Source: Torymus aiolomorphi (Eukaryota; Arthropoda; Insecta; Hymenoptera; Torymidae). Taken from it: a stretch of 64,000 nt of DNA. A program made the position numbers and the translations under genes. The notes beneath the pieces are model-generated. The model ran no database searches. It saw only the letters and a program-made list of their open reading frames with translations, and was not told the origin of the DNA. The stretch spans positions 94,719,442-94,783,441 of the forward strand of contig CM070874.1 in the NCBI GenBank assembly GCA_036365515.1, read 5' to 3'. Below are positions 11,182 through 23,703 of this stretch, in pieces. Positions within the stretch are counted from its first letter, which is position 1, and each line of letters begins with the position of its first letter.

Positions 11182-12137
11182 TGTAATTACCGTGCCCGCA
11201 AACAAATCGTTTCATTGTATGTAGAATAAATTACGCAAATCTACTATAGTAATTATTATATTGTAAAATTTTGAATGATTAAATAGAGCAGATAAACTAT
11301 ATATTATTGAATCTCATTACATGTATATTTCCTACGTCATATACTGTATCCTCTATAATATTCCAAGATGATCTATGAATTCAATGCTTCTTTTAGGAGG
11401 AAAGAATTTTCATTACTTGAAAAAGCAAAACCGATAATTAGACGGCAGACAATTATAAAAACTAGAATAAATTCACATTTTTCCCGTATATCAAAGTCGA
11501 AATGAAAAGAAAATACAGATACTGCATTTTTGTTCTCGGTAGCAACACTCTCTGAGCTCCGGTCCCATCGGCAAAGCGATAAAAAAGCCGAGTCCATTAC
11601 TTCTTTTTACAATCCGCGCAGCACACGTGCGCGCATCGCACATAAAGTCAACCCCTCTCCTGCAGATAAGAAAAATAAGAATGTAAAGCTTGATTTACCG
11701 GTGAAGCGACTAGAATGCCCGATCGGCCGGGGCAGCTTTTTCAGGGCTTAAAAGACGCTAATACCGCGCGCCTCAAGTGCGTGCATCTCCTGATCTTTTC
11801 CGCAGAGCCAGCGCGCGCCCGTAAATATGTCAGACGAGCGCCCAAAAAGTTTCGTCCCCATGCGCACGTGTGCGCGCTAGCCGAAACTTGGCTGAAACTT
11901 TAGGGCTAACTGGTCTTCGAGGCGCGAAAGGAGGCGCACGACTGCTCGCTTCGGCTCTGCGTTCGGCAAAGTTCAGCACGAGAGCCGATTCCAATGCGAT
12001 TCCCAAGTACCTAAGCCGATTTTCTCCTTTTTCACTGCCCACGTGTGTACGCCGGCAAAAGGCGACTTTGCACCTTTTTTTACGTTCCCTCGCATGTTCC
12101 CCGGGAGCGTCTGCAGGCTCTCTCGCTCCCTCTCCCT

Positions 12138-12168
<31 letters not shown>

Positions 12169-12513
12169 ACTCTTTCTTTTTTCCTATGAAAAATTCTATA
12201 AGGCTCTTAACGGCATTTTGATTCTTTCGCAACAAAGACAACGACGACGACAATGCGACGTTAGACGAGGAGTGGCCAACTTTTCGCGAATCCTTACTCC
12301 ACTCTTTTTTGACGCCGTGCTTTTATTTACAACGAAACTCTCGAGATGCTTCGGACCTTGTAATAAAGAACGTATCAATCTGAAACGTGAAAATAATGGT
12401 ATCTGTGTACGTTACAAAATAATTTTATATACGTGGAGATATTGATAAATATCATTTCTGTTCCAACTTTTTTCATGCTACGAGTATTTAATAGTTATAT
12501 TATATCAGAATAT
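11182..12513. other. Non-repetitive spacer with CT-rich tract
   Basis: AT-rich to about 11500, then GC-richer with overlapping short open frames on both strands (for example 11870-12445). None shows a domain. A CT-rich tract lies at 12118-12170. No supported gene. Confidence 0.4.
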
Positions 12514-12937
12514 CACTATCATGGAGAAAAAGGCATGGTGTGGTTTGTGCACATAAGAATTATGCACATATTTATTGTGCACACTTTAGCATTGGAGTAT
12601 ACACATAGATATAGATATACACCAATGCTAAAGTGTGCACAATAAATATGTGCATAATTCTTATGTGCACAAACCACACCATGCCGAGAAAAATGGTGTA
12701 GGAAAAATTACTATATTCCATAGTAACCGTGGGGCAGACTCAAATTTTCATAAATTTTTCTACAATTTATAGTAAAAATTCCTATATGTGTTGAGTAATT
12801 TTTACTATGTGTATAGCAATTTTTATTATAAATTGTTGTAAATTTCATGAAAATTCCAGTCTGTCCCACAGTTACTATCGAATATAGTAATTTTTCTTAC
12901 GTTTATAGTAAATTTTCCTACGACATTTTTCTCAGTG
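12514..12937. mobile_element. Foldback MITE of the CACTGAGAAAAATG type
   Basis: The right end is CATTTTTCTCAGTG followed by TA. The left arm (from about 12514) is split by the 154-bp palindromic MITE at 12532. The arms pair across ATATAGTAATTTTTC/GAAAAATTACTATAT. It is related to the element at 40243-40794. Confidence 0.65.
12532..12685. mobile_element. 154-bp near-perfect palindromic MITE, 8-bp TSD
   Basis: It starts GGCATGGTGTGGTTTGTGCA and ends in the reverse complement, with arms of ~70 bp. The 8-bp TSD is GAGAAAAA (12524-12531 and 12686-12693). A second copy of the same length, in opposite orientation, is at 36605-36758. The 8-bp TSD suggests mobilisation by a hAT-type transposase. Confidence 0.9.
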
Positions 12938-13137
12938 TATATAATTGTCATATAAAAACACTGTATATTCCCACAAAACTCTTGGATCAATTAAGGGACA
13001 AGTAAAGGAGACTTTCATATGGTTATAACCTCACGTTTAATCAATAGTAAGACTTAGTAAAATAAAATAGTCTTACAGTAAAATGCACGAGAGAAAATAT
13101 CTGAAAGAAGTTTTTTTTCTGATATTATTAAAATCAT

Positions 13138-13470
13138 GGGTCTGAAATTTTCATCGTTGGAGAGCAACGAAATAATTTTTTTACAATTAAGGTGAAGTGA
13201 TACCCACACTATTACTCAATTCTGGGTTCCCGTTTTTCTCCTTCAATTTTAAACTTTTTGAAAAAAAAGTCTTTGACACGTTTTAAGTTTAATAAAGAAC
13301 CATAACGTATCAAAGAGTTTTTTTGTTATCTAAATCTTTGTTATAAAGTTATTTGATACTATAAAACAATAAATCTACACACAAAACTAATATTAATTAT
13401 TATAAACTTGAAGTAATATCAAATATGTTTTTATTTCGTTGCACTGTACAACGTTGCAAACTTCAGACCC
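13138..13470. mobile_element. MITE with GGGTCTGAA TIRs
   Basis: Ends GGGTCTGAAATTTTCATCG and, in reverse, GGGTCTGAAGTTTGCAACG, each followed by a CAACGAAAT-type block. It is related to 14775-14992. No coding. Confidence 0.65.
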
Positions 13471-14362
13471 ATTTAAAATCTAATTATTCCTATTTATTAT
13501 AGAGTAAATTTGACGGGACACAAGCTAAACGTGTATGACGACAAAGCCGAAATTTCCCGCGAAGCGCATAAATAACCTACTTACGGAATCACAACTATCT
13601 CCGTCCACAAAATGACGAGCACGCGCGGCGGCGATGGCCATAAAATTCTTCTGGCCAGCGGAGCAATGCAATAGCAGTGAAATCCAGTGAGCGGAGCCGA
13701 ACCGCGGTGGTGGCAGCCAATTAATGCCATCGACCGCGCCGGCACGGAATACGATTAATTTTGATCGCTCAATCTTCATCGCGCGCGAGCAAGCACAATG
13801 ATGGCTAGGCGATAATGTTATACCCCCAAAGTGCGAAAAAAGTCGCTGGCCCAGCGAGGGTGAGTAACTGAGGTCGCTTTGTATTATTTATGATCCTCGC
13901 GGTAATAATCGCGCTTGTTATGGTCGACGGGCCCGAATTGCGTGCGGAAGTGAATATGACGGCGCGCATGCAAGCGCTCCCGATTTTATCGAACCACTGT
14001 GCACTGGCCGCACGCAGTTTTCCCCGTATAGTAAGTCTGCCGCTTTGCGCGCACGCGCCCGGTAATAATGCTTGCTTCTATAAACGTACCGAGAAATGGG
14101 AAATGTGGCGATGGCAAAAAACAGGTGTATTAAATGGAAGTTTCACTTTTCAATTGACGGCTATCGGAAGAATGATTATTTTCTCAAATATCAGGCAGAG
14201 ATTAATATATCGAATCGTTGTATACAGGAAACTGTACAGGTACAAAATATTGGCACTTAGCTTCCTCAAACTAATGTATTGATTCCCTTTTTTATGACCA
14301 TAATTAATAGTAATTTTTTGTATGAAGTTTCTCTATAAATATTCGCAATAAAACTAATACAA
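13471..14362. other. GC-rich spacer, no supported gene
   Basis: Short open frames (13525-13779 minus, 13890-14282 plus) lack recognisable domains. It may be ordinary host intron or intergenic DNA. Confidence 0.35.
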
Positions 14363-14525
14363 CCCTGGTAGAAATGCTAACCAACGGTTGGCGAACCGTT
14401 CGTCAATTATTAAATTAAAAACTCACACTATGATTATATTGCTATTGTCGACGAAGAATAACTATGTATACATGTGGAAAATTATAACATGTTAACCAAC
14501 AAAGTTGGTCTATTTTCTACCAGGG
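14363..14525. mobile_element. Small MITE with CCCTGGTAGAAA TIRs
   Basis: Ends CCCTGGTAGAAATG and, in reverse, CCCTGGTAGAAAATAG, both continuing into ACCAAC. A degraded relative may lie near 20550-20585. Confidence 0.65.
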
Positions 14526-14774
14526 AAATAGAAAATACATGTTAGACATAAAATACATGTTAAATACACTTTTTTCTCAAATGCCGATACACGTGTGTGT
14601 GCGTGTGAGTGTGTGGCGGAAGGGGGTATGTACCATAAAAACTCATTTTTTTTTTTTTAATAATTTTTTTCCGAATAACAGATGAAGATAATGTCTTTAA
14701 ATTTTAACACAATATCGTCCTCAGTAAGTGTAATAAGCGGTTGAAAATTTAAGTCGGTAAATCATTTGATTTAT

Positions 14775-14992
14775 AGGTCTGAAGTTTGCAACGTTGGAAC
14801 GCAACGAAAAAAAAAAAATTTATTTTGCTTCGTGGTTATACTATTTGATATTAATTTTGTGTGTAGATTTAGTGTTTAATAGAATAAAATAACTTTATAA
14901 CAAAGCCTTAGATGAAATTTCCATTGTTTACTAACTTTAATTAAATGTAATAAATTATTTCGTTGCACTTCAACGATGGAAACTTCAAACCC
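14775..14992. mobile_element. Second MITE of the GGGTCTGAA type
   Basis: Ends AGGTCTGAAGTTTGCAACG and, in reverse, GGGTTTGAAGTTTCCATCG, with the same inner CAACGAAA block as 13138-13470. Confidence 0.6.
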
Positions 14993-15054
14993 ATTTTGAT
15001 TTAGTATTCTCTTAGAAAATGCTATTCGAAAATATTAAAAAAAATTTTACTTAA

Positions 15055-15492
15055 GGTAGTTCTCTAATATATCAAAAAGTGGGTTTCGAAAGTAACAAAA
15101 TTCTAGTGTGTTCTTTAAAATCTAAATAATTTTTCTTTATTTTTTAAAATATAGGTTGCCGACCTATTTTTCAAGAAAAAAATTATTGAAAATGGTTACT
15201 TTTACATTGAGAGTAGATTATAACGCATAACAGGAAATAATAGTATTACTTGATAAAAAAGTGGGTTTTCCAAAAGAAAAACATAGCTTAAGAAAGATGA
15301 AATTCAGATCTTTTTTTAAGTTTATCAAATATGTGTCAAGCCGACCTATTTAAAAAGATATGAATGATTATAAACACAAATAGGAGACGACATATATGAG
15401 AGCGAGAGAGGCAGAACGATGCGTATGGCATGCGTATGGTATAGTTTGTGCTCTCGCTAAGCGCACAAACTATAACGCGTTAGAGAACTACC
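15055..15492. mobile_element. TTAA-flanked MITE (piggyBac-like)
   Basis: Perfect 13-bp TIRs GGTAGTTCTCTAA/TTAGAGAACTACC, flanked by TTAA at 15051-15054 and 15493-15496. A TTAA target is typical of piggyBac-type transposition. Its right TTAA is also the left TTAA of the next element. No coding. Confidence 0.8.
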
Positions 15493-16263
15493 TTAACCCA
15501 TTTCGTCCCAAATGTCCAAGATTTTCTTTGAATTGTCAGCGTTCTAACTTTTTATATAAACGGCCCAAAAAAAATGTAAAAGCACCATTCCGGATAGTTT
15601 TAAGCCTCCTCTTTCGAATACCGTAGCCAAAATTGGGCTAAGACTTCACTAAAAAAAGTTATAACAATTTACTGCAAAAAAAATCCGAAATTTTCAACAT
15701 ATTTTTTTCAGAAATGTGAATTTTCAACATGATAAAGTTGTACCAGATCATCGCATTTGCTATAAATCGTGGAATTTTTATGTTCTCTTTAAAACGCCGT
15801 TGGATTTTTTTTTTTAAATTCAAAATGGCGGCGTCAAGATGGCGCCCTAAGCATAGGAAAAATTTTAAAAAATACAAACTTTGCAAATATATCATATTTT
15901 TTATACGAAAAAACTAATCATTGCAATGAGTATAAATGACAACAATATTATTTGCTTGTCAAAATCCATGTGACATCCAGACGGCTGTCTATACTTAACC
16001 AATTTACCAATTTATTAGCCTGGTGTTACCCAATAGCTAGGGATGGCCAAGTCTTACAAACGTTAGGTTTTATTAATTGTTTCGAAACTACAAGGAGGAA
16101 ATATGTAAAATTGATGAAGAGACAAGCGACTCCAGCTCTGCCCATTCGGCACAGATCGGTCAGAATGCTCTTCGGAAATGAGGTAATGGGAGGGAATTTC
16201 TAACACCGAAATAATAAAAAAATAATAAAAAAAAGGAAAAGCAAGGAAAAAAAATATCAATAA

Positions 16264-16266
<3 letters not shown>

Positions 16267-16304
<38 letters not shown>

Positions 16305-16526
16305 TTCGGAAACCGGTACTTTTGAGGATCTATAGTTTTTTTCTCCAGAGTTCGTATATGCTTGACTAAAGAAATAACTCCCTCTCTGCGTTGAAGGTAT
16401 TAATATAAATCCTCAAAAGTACCTTTTCATACCGAAGGAATTTTGAGGATATCCTCAAAAGTCCGAAAAATCCTCAAAGTATCGAATCCGTGCTGACATA
16501 GATCCTCAAAAGCTGCATTATATATA

Positions 16527-16598
<72 letters not shown>

Positions 16599-16834
16599 TA
16601 AATTGGTACTTTTGAGGAGATGTGAACCTTTCGCTCAGAGTTCGGACAATGTGACTAAAGAAATAATGACCCTCAGGTTACCGACTCTTGGAAAAGGGGG
16701 TATAGATTTCTCCTCAAAAGTCGCGATTCTTGCGTTGAGAAATTTGAGGAGTCTCTTCAAAATGCCGACATCTCTTCAAAAGTACCGATCTATACGTTGA
16801 TATCTCTTCAAATATATTAATTCCCATAGTTATA

Positions 16835-16882
<48 letters not shown>
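16267..16882. repeat. CA/TG microsatellites with CCTCAAAAGTACC-type repeats
   Basis: Tracts lie at 16267-16302 (CA), 16529-16595 (TG) and 16844-16882 (TG). Between them are two diverged ~200-bp blocks rich in GGTACTTTTGAGGA and its reverse complement. This looks like a local duplication that included the microsatellite. Confidence 0.8.
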
Positions 16883-16884
<2 letters not shown>

Positions 16885-16940
16885 CTTACTTTTGTTTATT
16901 CCCTTCCTGGTTTATACTGTGGTGATTTTTGTAACTGTTA

Positions 16941-17031
16941 GTCAACTCCGGTGGTGGTGTGAAAACTACTGGTCAACTCTGGTGGTGGCGAGGAACTACT
17001 GGTCAACTTTGGTGGTGGCGAGGAACTACTG
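16941..17031. repeat. 30-bp minisatellite, 3 copies
   Basis: The unit is GTCAACTCTGGTGGTGGCGA plus GGAACTACTG. The first copy is 31 bp. Open frames across it are artefacts of a period divisible by three. Confidence 0.9.
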
Positions 17032-17906
17032 AATGACGGAGAGACGAGGGACAAGCTTAGCTTGGTTTTCTCCCCCTTCCCTCCCTCGACAGGTATAGTT
17101 CGGAGGGATACTCTCCGTGAGGGAGTTTACAATGATTTGGGGTCAGTTGACTGGTCGCGTAAGCGTGGGCGGAAAAATAAAGGTGGGCCTAAGGCCCTTT
17201 GACGCGGCTAATTGGCTGCGTGAGGAAAGGAAGCATCCCCCAGCTTTCGGCTATAGTTTCGACTTTTTCTACAGAGATGACGTTAGTTATATCATTTTCC
17301 TGCCTATTTTGTTAAATATTACGCAGCGTTATTTACGTAATTTATACTTAATATTTAATGTACATTAATAATTTCCGATATACATAAGAAACAATTTATT
17401 TTCTAATTAAACTTAAATTATTTATTCTAATTTGCGCACGCTTCACATAACTTTCATTGTTTTTTTCTTTTTGATGTTCTTACAAATTATCATGTAGTTT
17501 ATATTTGTGTTTAATTAGAGTGTGTATATGTTGAGTGTGTTTGTTGTTATTATTTACTTATAATTTAAAAGTGGAGACGTAATTATTGAAGCTACTCTAA
17601 AGACCTTTGAATATACATGATTTTGTACTATATTGACGCCTAAATAAATTAAAACAAATGAATTGTTTGCACATGACATACTTCTTAAAAATAATTTAAA
17701 GTGTGTTAGTAATTTAAAAAGTGAAATTATAAATTTATAAATATTCTTTCTATTTAAACTAAATTATTCTGGTAAAATATTTGAGTTTAATGGTTACATT
17801 ATTTATTTGCTTTATACTTATAGGTGTTACATTTTGTTTGTTAATTTGGAACGGTTAATAAAGCAAACAAATAGTAAAAGTGGAATAAGATCTTGTATTA
17901 TAAATT

Positions 17907-17908
<2 letters not shown>

Positions 17909-17967
<59 letters not shown>
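17909..17967. repeat. (TG)n microsatellite
   Basis: Pure TG tract of about 59 bases. Confidence 0.97.
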
Positions 17968-17973
<6 letters not shown>

Positions 17974-18771
17974 TGTAGTTAATGCATATGCGTCAGAATA
18001 AATTCGCGAATACGTCTTATATTACATAATATATTAGTGAACATTCTATAAACAATTGTACGTAAGTAATGTGAATATGATTTTACATCTGCATCGTGAT
18101 AATTCGATTGCAACTTCATCTTAAACTATATAAATCAAATGTGATAATTATTTTCTTTGTATGGTACTATTCTAATCCCGAAATTGTTTATAAGAATGTT
18201 TTGTTAATTGTTTTTTATTGGTGCTTAAAAATAGAATTAAAAAGTATTTTTCTCAATTTCTAAATTTCTGTTTGACTGAATAATACGAGATTTATATCAA
18301 TTTTACCAGAAAAATTCGGCCTATTGTATAATAATATTTAAAAGTAAAATTGAAGAAATAAATATAAATAATATAAAACTCGAAGGAATTTGTAACGGTC
18401 AAACTCTACGACTTTTCGGCATCGCGTAGGCGCGCACGTGCACAGCCGGGGTGCCTGCTTTTCGGGGTAAAGTCGTAAAACCTTTCCCTTTTTTTTACAT
18501 AGGCGGAAATACTTTCGTCTCTGAGGAGAGTTTTCACTTTCGGGTGTTGAGTGTTTTTTCTCTTTCGTTGAAAATAAGCCGGAATGCAGTGTCTTGCATT
18601 TGTATGACATAAAATCTGACCGTTACTTTCTACGGGCAACGATTCAAATGTGAGAATACATTTAGTCTCGGTTTGAAAGATAAACGAAAATTTTTTTTTC
18701 TTGCCGATGCTAAGAGGATTCAACATAAGGCGGTCGATATCGAATTTGACATGACCGTCCGACGTTACACC

Positions 18772-19408
18772 ATTTGAAATTTTTCCAAATTTAAGATGGC
18801 GACGTCAAGATAGCGCTCAAAATCTACAAAACAGTGTGCAAAGTCGTTTTCCGCCGACTACACCTTCTGTTTCAAGTTTTTTTCCATGGAAAGTGTGTAG
18901 TTAATTCCATGTACTTTTTTTTGCTGATTCCGAATATGCAATTTATTTTTTCGCCTCTTGTAAAATTTTGCTATCTTGCATATTTTCCAAGATATTGAAA
19001 ATAAACAATAGCATAAACTATGCACACCTATCTGCATATACGTTATGGTTTATTTTCAATATCTTGGAAAATATGCAAGATAGCAAAATTTTACAAGAGG
19101 CAAAAAAGTTTCTAAATGTAAAAATATACATTTTGGTGTCAATTTTATATTTCAATATTAATTAATAAAAAAATTATAGCGCTATAAACAATTAAATTGT
19201 TAATAACAAATTAGCAACAACTTTTTCGAAAAAATAAATTGCATATTCGGAATCAGCGAAAAAAAGTACATGGAATTAACTACACACTTTCCATGGAAAA
19301 AAACTTGAAACAAAAAGTGTAGTCGGCGGAAAACGTCTTTACACACTGTTTTGTAGATTTTGAGCGCTATCTTGACGTCGCCATCTTAAATTTGGAAAAA
19401 TTTCAAAT
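18772..19408. mobile_element. Foldback element nested in the 4.6-kb element
   Basis: The arms pair from CCATTTGAAATTTTTCCAAA against TTTGGAAAAATTTCAAATGG and through the TCCATGGAAAGTGTGTAGTT block, up to a centre near 19040. No coding. Confidence 0.75.
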
Positions 19409-20112
19409 GGATTTTGACAAGCAAATAATATTGTTGTCATTTATGCTCATTGCAATGATCAGGCATAGTTTTTCGTATAAAAAATATGATATATTTGCAC
19501 ATATTTCCTCCTTGTAGTTTCGAAACAATTAACAAAACCTAACGTTTGTAAGACTTGGCCATCCCTAGCTATTGAGTAATACCAGGCTAATAAATTGGCA
19601 AAGTGGTTAAGTATAGACAGCCGTCTGGATGTCACATGGATTTTGACAAGCAAATAATATTGTTGTCATTTATACTCATTGCAATGATTAGTTTTTTCGT
19701 ATAAAAAATATGATATATTTGCAAAGTTTGCATGTTTAAAAATTTTTCCTATGCTTAGGGCGCCATCTTGACGCTGCCATTTTGAATTTAAAAAAAAAAT
19801 CCAACGAGGTTTAGAAGAGAACATAAAAACTCCACGATTTATAGCAAATGAGATGATCTGGTACAACTTTGTAATGTTGAAAATTCACATTTCTGAAAAA
19901 AATATGTTGAAAATTTCGGATTTTTTTTGCAATAAATTGTTATAACTTTTTTTAGTGAAGTCGTAGCCCAGTTCTGGCTACGGTATTTGAAAGAGGAGGC
20001 TTCAAACTATCTGAAATGGTGCTTTTACATTTTTTTTGGGCCGTTTATATAAAAAGTTAGAACGCTGAAAACTCAAGAAAAAATCTTGGTCATTTGGGAC
20101 GAAATGGGTTAA

Positions 20113-21900
20113 ATATCTGTGGTCATGACAATTGGATTTTTTTCGACTATGAACTCAGTTTGAAGATGTAAAAGAGCTATATCTGTGCCAAAGGTCAGGA
20201 TGATTGATTGATATTTACTCTTGCTATCGTACGACAACGAAAACGTAATTTTTTTCTAAAACAATTTTTCTCTAAAACAAATGAAGATAATCTCTTGAAA
20301 TAAGTGTTATAAAAATCGACAAATTAAATAAATATCACCTAATAAAATGAATTTACTGGATGAAATCGTAAATAAATAAGAAGAATTTTTAGCCATACTC
20401 ATTATGTAAAAGTAATATAATTGATCCAAAAGTTTTACTATTACTTAAAATACCCATTTTATGAAGTGCAAATATCAAAACTTATTTCTGATAGGTACAT
20501 AATTATGAAATACAAACAATGCGCGTTTTTAATCATAAAGTTAACTGAAAAATAGCTAACTTATGGTTGGTGAATATTTCTACCAAGGCAATGAAAGCCA
20601 ATTAATAGTACATTTCGACACTGGTGCGGAAGGTGATGATTTACTTCATGGGACATTTTTCACGCGAGCGAAGCGAGTGCGAAAAGTCACATGAAGTAAA
20701 TAATCAACTTCCACACTCGTTTCGAACGGCGTTTTATACTACGAGCGCCGAAAAATCATACCAAAGTTGTGATTTTAAGGTTAGAGTGGTATAAAAGAAA
20801 TTTTTCAATTAAAAAACAAATTGATAAAAAATAATCGATTTGTCCTGAACAAAATAGTTTGAATCTTTCAAAAGTACTCGAAGTTTTCTAACTATAAGCC
20901 GTTATCGAAAAAATTACGTGAGTTTACTCTACAGACTCGGCAATGTTGTTATCAGTCGCAATTTCGTTTCTCTTTCAATATCGTAGCTAGATGAAATAAC
21001 CTTTGCAAAAAGGCTTTACAAAGAAAAATTGGAAAAGCGCCTAACTATAGTGTAGAGATTGTCAGTCGAGTCCAACTTGTTCGGTGTGCCATTGAAAAAT
21101 CATTTTGAAAAAGTAATTTAACTCAGATTTCAGCATTGAAAGATTAAAATACTCGGAAAATCTTTATACCGGTTAAAAAAACAGTAATTTTATTATTTTT
21201 AAGTCAACAATACTTTACATAGTACATTATCTGTTGTAAACTTTTTACCTCCGTGCGAAACTTTTATATATCTGAATTTGAAAGTAAAGATCCAACAAAA
21301 TAAGACATATATGAACAGCAATGTACACTAAGCCGAAGAACTCGCAGTCGATGATTATTTCAACGATTCTGTTCTCCCGCATCGATCCTCGGCAGTAACA
21401 ACGGTGGGGCTCACACAGCACGTCGGACATTATAATTGAAGCACCCTCAGCGTGCACAGCCGAGATCGATAAAAATTACCGCGCACGCACACTTTTTCCC
21501 CGGCGAAGAGTGCTTCGAACTCTCGCACGTAAGTTCGCGGCGGCGGTGGCAGTCGCGGGCTCATAAATCAAGCGGCGTAACAAGGACGGCCCGCGGCGTG
21601 ATTCGCGCAGCACGGGCTTCTCGCTTTTGAGTAATCATTGCGCGCGAGCAACAGAGCTCGGCTGTTTATTTATCGACGACGAAAATAGCGCCGCGGAAGC
21701 GTGTTAGCGGCTGGGGGAGCGCTGACTGTGCGGAATTCCATTGGGCCGAGGATTGCTCTTGGATTTATTTTCGCTCTTTCTTTCTATTTTTAAAAGGTAA
21801 ACATTTCTCCCTTAAAAGTCACTCGCAGTATCGTTACACTTTTGGGCTTATCAGTTAATCATTATATATTGTAATCAAACAATTATTTTTTAACTATCGT
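20113..21900. other. Spacer with one dispersed foldback repeat, no supported gene
   Basis: Bases 20615-20730 fold back on themselves (TTTCGACACTGGTGCGGAAG against CTTCCACACTCGTTTCGAA) around GCGAGCGAAGCGAGTGCG. Related sequence is at 4386-4450 and 42144-42185. The rest (including 21440-21760, GC-rich) has only short unsupported frames. Confidence 0.4.
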
Positions 21901-22450
21901 CCCGCGCAAAAAAATGAAGACTGGCCAATATGTTGCTCGGAATGTGGACAATATATGGGATATCTCACTTCCCATACATGACCGAAATTTCTTCAGATTG
22001 CTCTCCGTACTCTTTTCCCATATATGGGAGAACTTTTGGGGACTTCTATACGTATAATGTAGTTCTGAAGCCGCCACTAGGCGGCACACGCATGATGGCG
22101 TATAACACATGAATAAATAGGAACCGCGCGGGTATATATGCAGGTATGAGACACTGGGGTAGGTGGGCGGGACCAGTGTTTCCCTTGTGTGTGTGTGCGT
22201 GAGTGCGTGTGTGCGTGCGTGCATGCGTGTGTGTGTATATATGTATAATATATATATTTACAAAATTTGTTGTTACCGAGGAACTGAAAACAACACTTGT
22301 CCAATACATGGGCCATAGGTCATCCCAACTATGGGGAAAAGGTACGGAGCGCAACATGGAAAAATTTTGGCCATGTATGGAAAGTGACATATCCCATATA
22401 TTGCCCTCATTCCGAGCAATATATTGGCCAGTCTTCATTTTTGTGCGCGT
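21901..22450. mobile_element. Foldback MITE with ~130-bp arms
   Basis: Ends GCGCAAAAAAATGAAGACTG and, in reverse, GCGCACAAAAATGAAGACTG continue through GGCCAATATRTTGCTCGGAAT. The style of its ends resembles those of 51451-56288. The GT-rich tract at 22186-22240 lies in the loop. It ends 30 bases before the Polinton. Confidence 0.75.
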
Positions 22451-22480
22451 GGTAACATTTACTTCTTCTTTTATACGCAG

Positions 22481-23170
22481 AGTAGATAAGCTAGACCGGT
22501 TCTGGATCCCCCCACCACCTCACCCATCCACCCCACCCCTCGTCTATGGGGCAGGACGTCACAAACCTTCTAGAACATTCGAGAGGCAATAGCCGTCAAC
22601 GTGTGCAATTGTGCGACCCTGGCCCTGCTTGAGCTCGCGCGTTATTCGTGCAGGGACATGCAGCGCATAGGCCGATATTCGCTACCACCTTATCGCAGCG
22701 ATTCTCAGAACTCCAATTATTTTAATCGCGACCGCCTCACGAGCAGACCCCACCCCCCTGCCGAATATTCGATGATGACATGTGTGACCCTGTAGGAGGT
22801 GTCAAATTACAGATAAACAATCCGATTGACGTCATTACGCCGTATACCGTCATTAAATGTTCTTTTCCAAAACGCGCGTGCGCGTGGATCGGAGCTGCGG
22901 TGGGCATCGCGTGGCCCGGGGCCCATTCAGTGTAGAGCATACTGTGTGATATCAGATGTCATCGAGCAAGTATTTCAATTGCACTCTCCTTCTCCACACT
23001 CTTTCGTTTCGTCTTATAAAATTAAGGATTATTCATTTGTTAATAAAAATTTTATTTGACAATGTCAATGGGTAGATGGCCCGATAACTACGTCTCATGA
23101 GGAACCAAAAATTTGATTATTTTTTCGATATCTTGAGCCGTTTACGAGATACAGAATTTATTTGATTTTA
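22481..23170. repeat. Polinton left TIR
   Basis: Reverse complement of 37232-37979. The right TIR has about 50 extra bases near 37814-37858. Short open frames in the TIRs (22601-22795 plus, 37607-37846 minus) mirror each other and are unlikely to be genes. Part of this TIR (about 22975-23190) is repeated directly at about 23270-23490. Confidence 0.9.
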
Positions 23171-23269
23171 GCATGAGTTTATCATATATTGATGTCCCGT
23201 ATATGCAATGCGTTATCTATCGCACCTCCTCTTTTGTTCCGATATTCGCACCGCGCGATTCTTGAAACT

Positions 23270-23490
23270 GGAGAGTATTTCAATTGCGCTCTCCTTATCC
23301 ACTCTCTTTCGTTTTGTCTTATAAAATTTAGGATTATTAATTTGTTAATAAAAATTTTATTTAACAATGTCAATGGGTAGATGGCCCGATAATCACGTCT
23401 CATGAGGAACCAAAAATTTCATTATTTTTTCGATATCTTGATCCGTTTACGAGATATAGAATAAAATTGATTTTAGCATGAGTTTATTGC
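23270..23490. repeat. Direct repeat of the inner part of the left TIR
   Basis: This block repeats about 22975-23190, including TTGACAATGTCAATGGGTAG-type sequence and CTCATGAGGAACCAAAAATT, with about 5% difference. It lies just inside the left TIR and has no counterpart at the right end. Confidence 0.8.
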
Positions 23491-23703
23491 TCAGATTTCG
23501 CATACAATTTCTTATAAGCTATTTAATACTTTAATTTACGTATGAGATATGAGGAAAGAAAAATGAAAACAGTAATATTCAGTATAAGAAATGTTTATTA
23601 AGCACAATTTTTACATGTATTACGTAATAATTTTACATTCATTTCAATTTATTTCATTGAACTCCAGCCCTTTATTAAACATAATTTTTTACAAGGAAGT
23701 TTT

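Larger units (their letters stand above)
15497..20108. mobile_element. 4.6-kb TTAA-flanked element with ~0.6-kb inverted ends
   Basis: It starts CCCATTTCGTCCCAAATG and ends with the reverse complement, flanked by TTAA (15493-15496 and 20109-20112). The inverted arms run to about 16105 on the left and from about 19498 on the right, at roughly 90% identity by eye. The CCC...GGG ends and TTAA target fit a non-autonomous piggyBac-like element. The interior has microsatellites, a 30-bp minisatellite and a foldback element (18772-19408) but no transposase. Short frames in the arms are mirrored in both and are not genes. Confidence 0.7.

Noticed and set aside
15952..16203. 83-codon frame ending near FGNEVMGGNF
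   Set aside because: Its first half lies in the long inverted arm mirrored at 19498-19650, and no domain is recognised.
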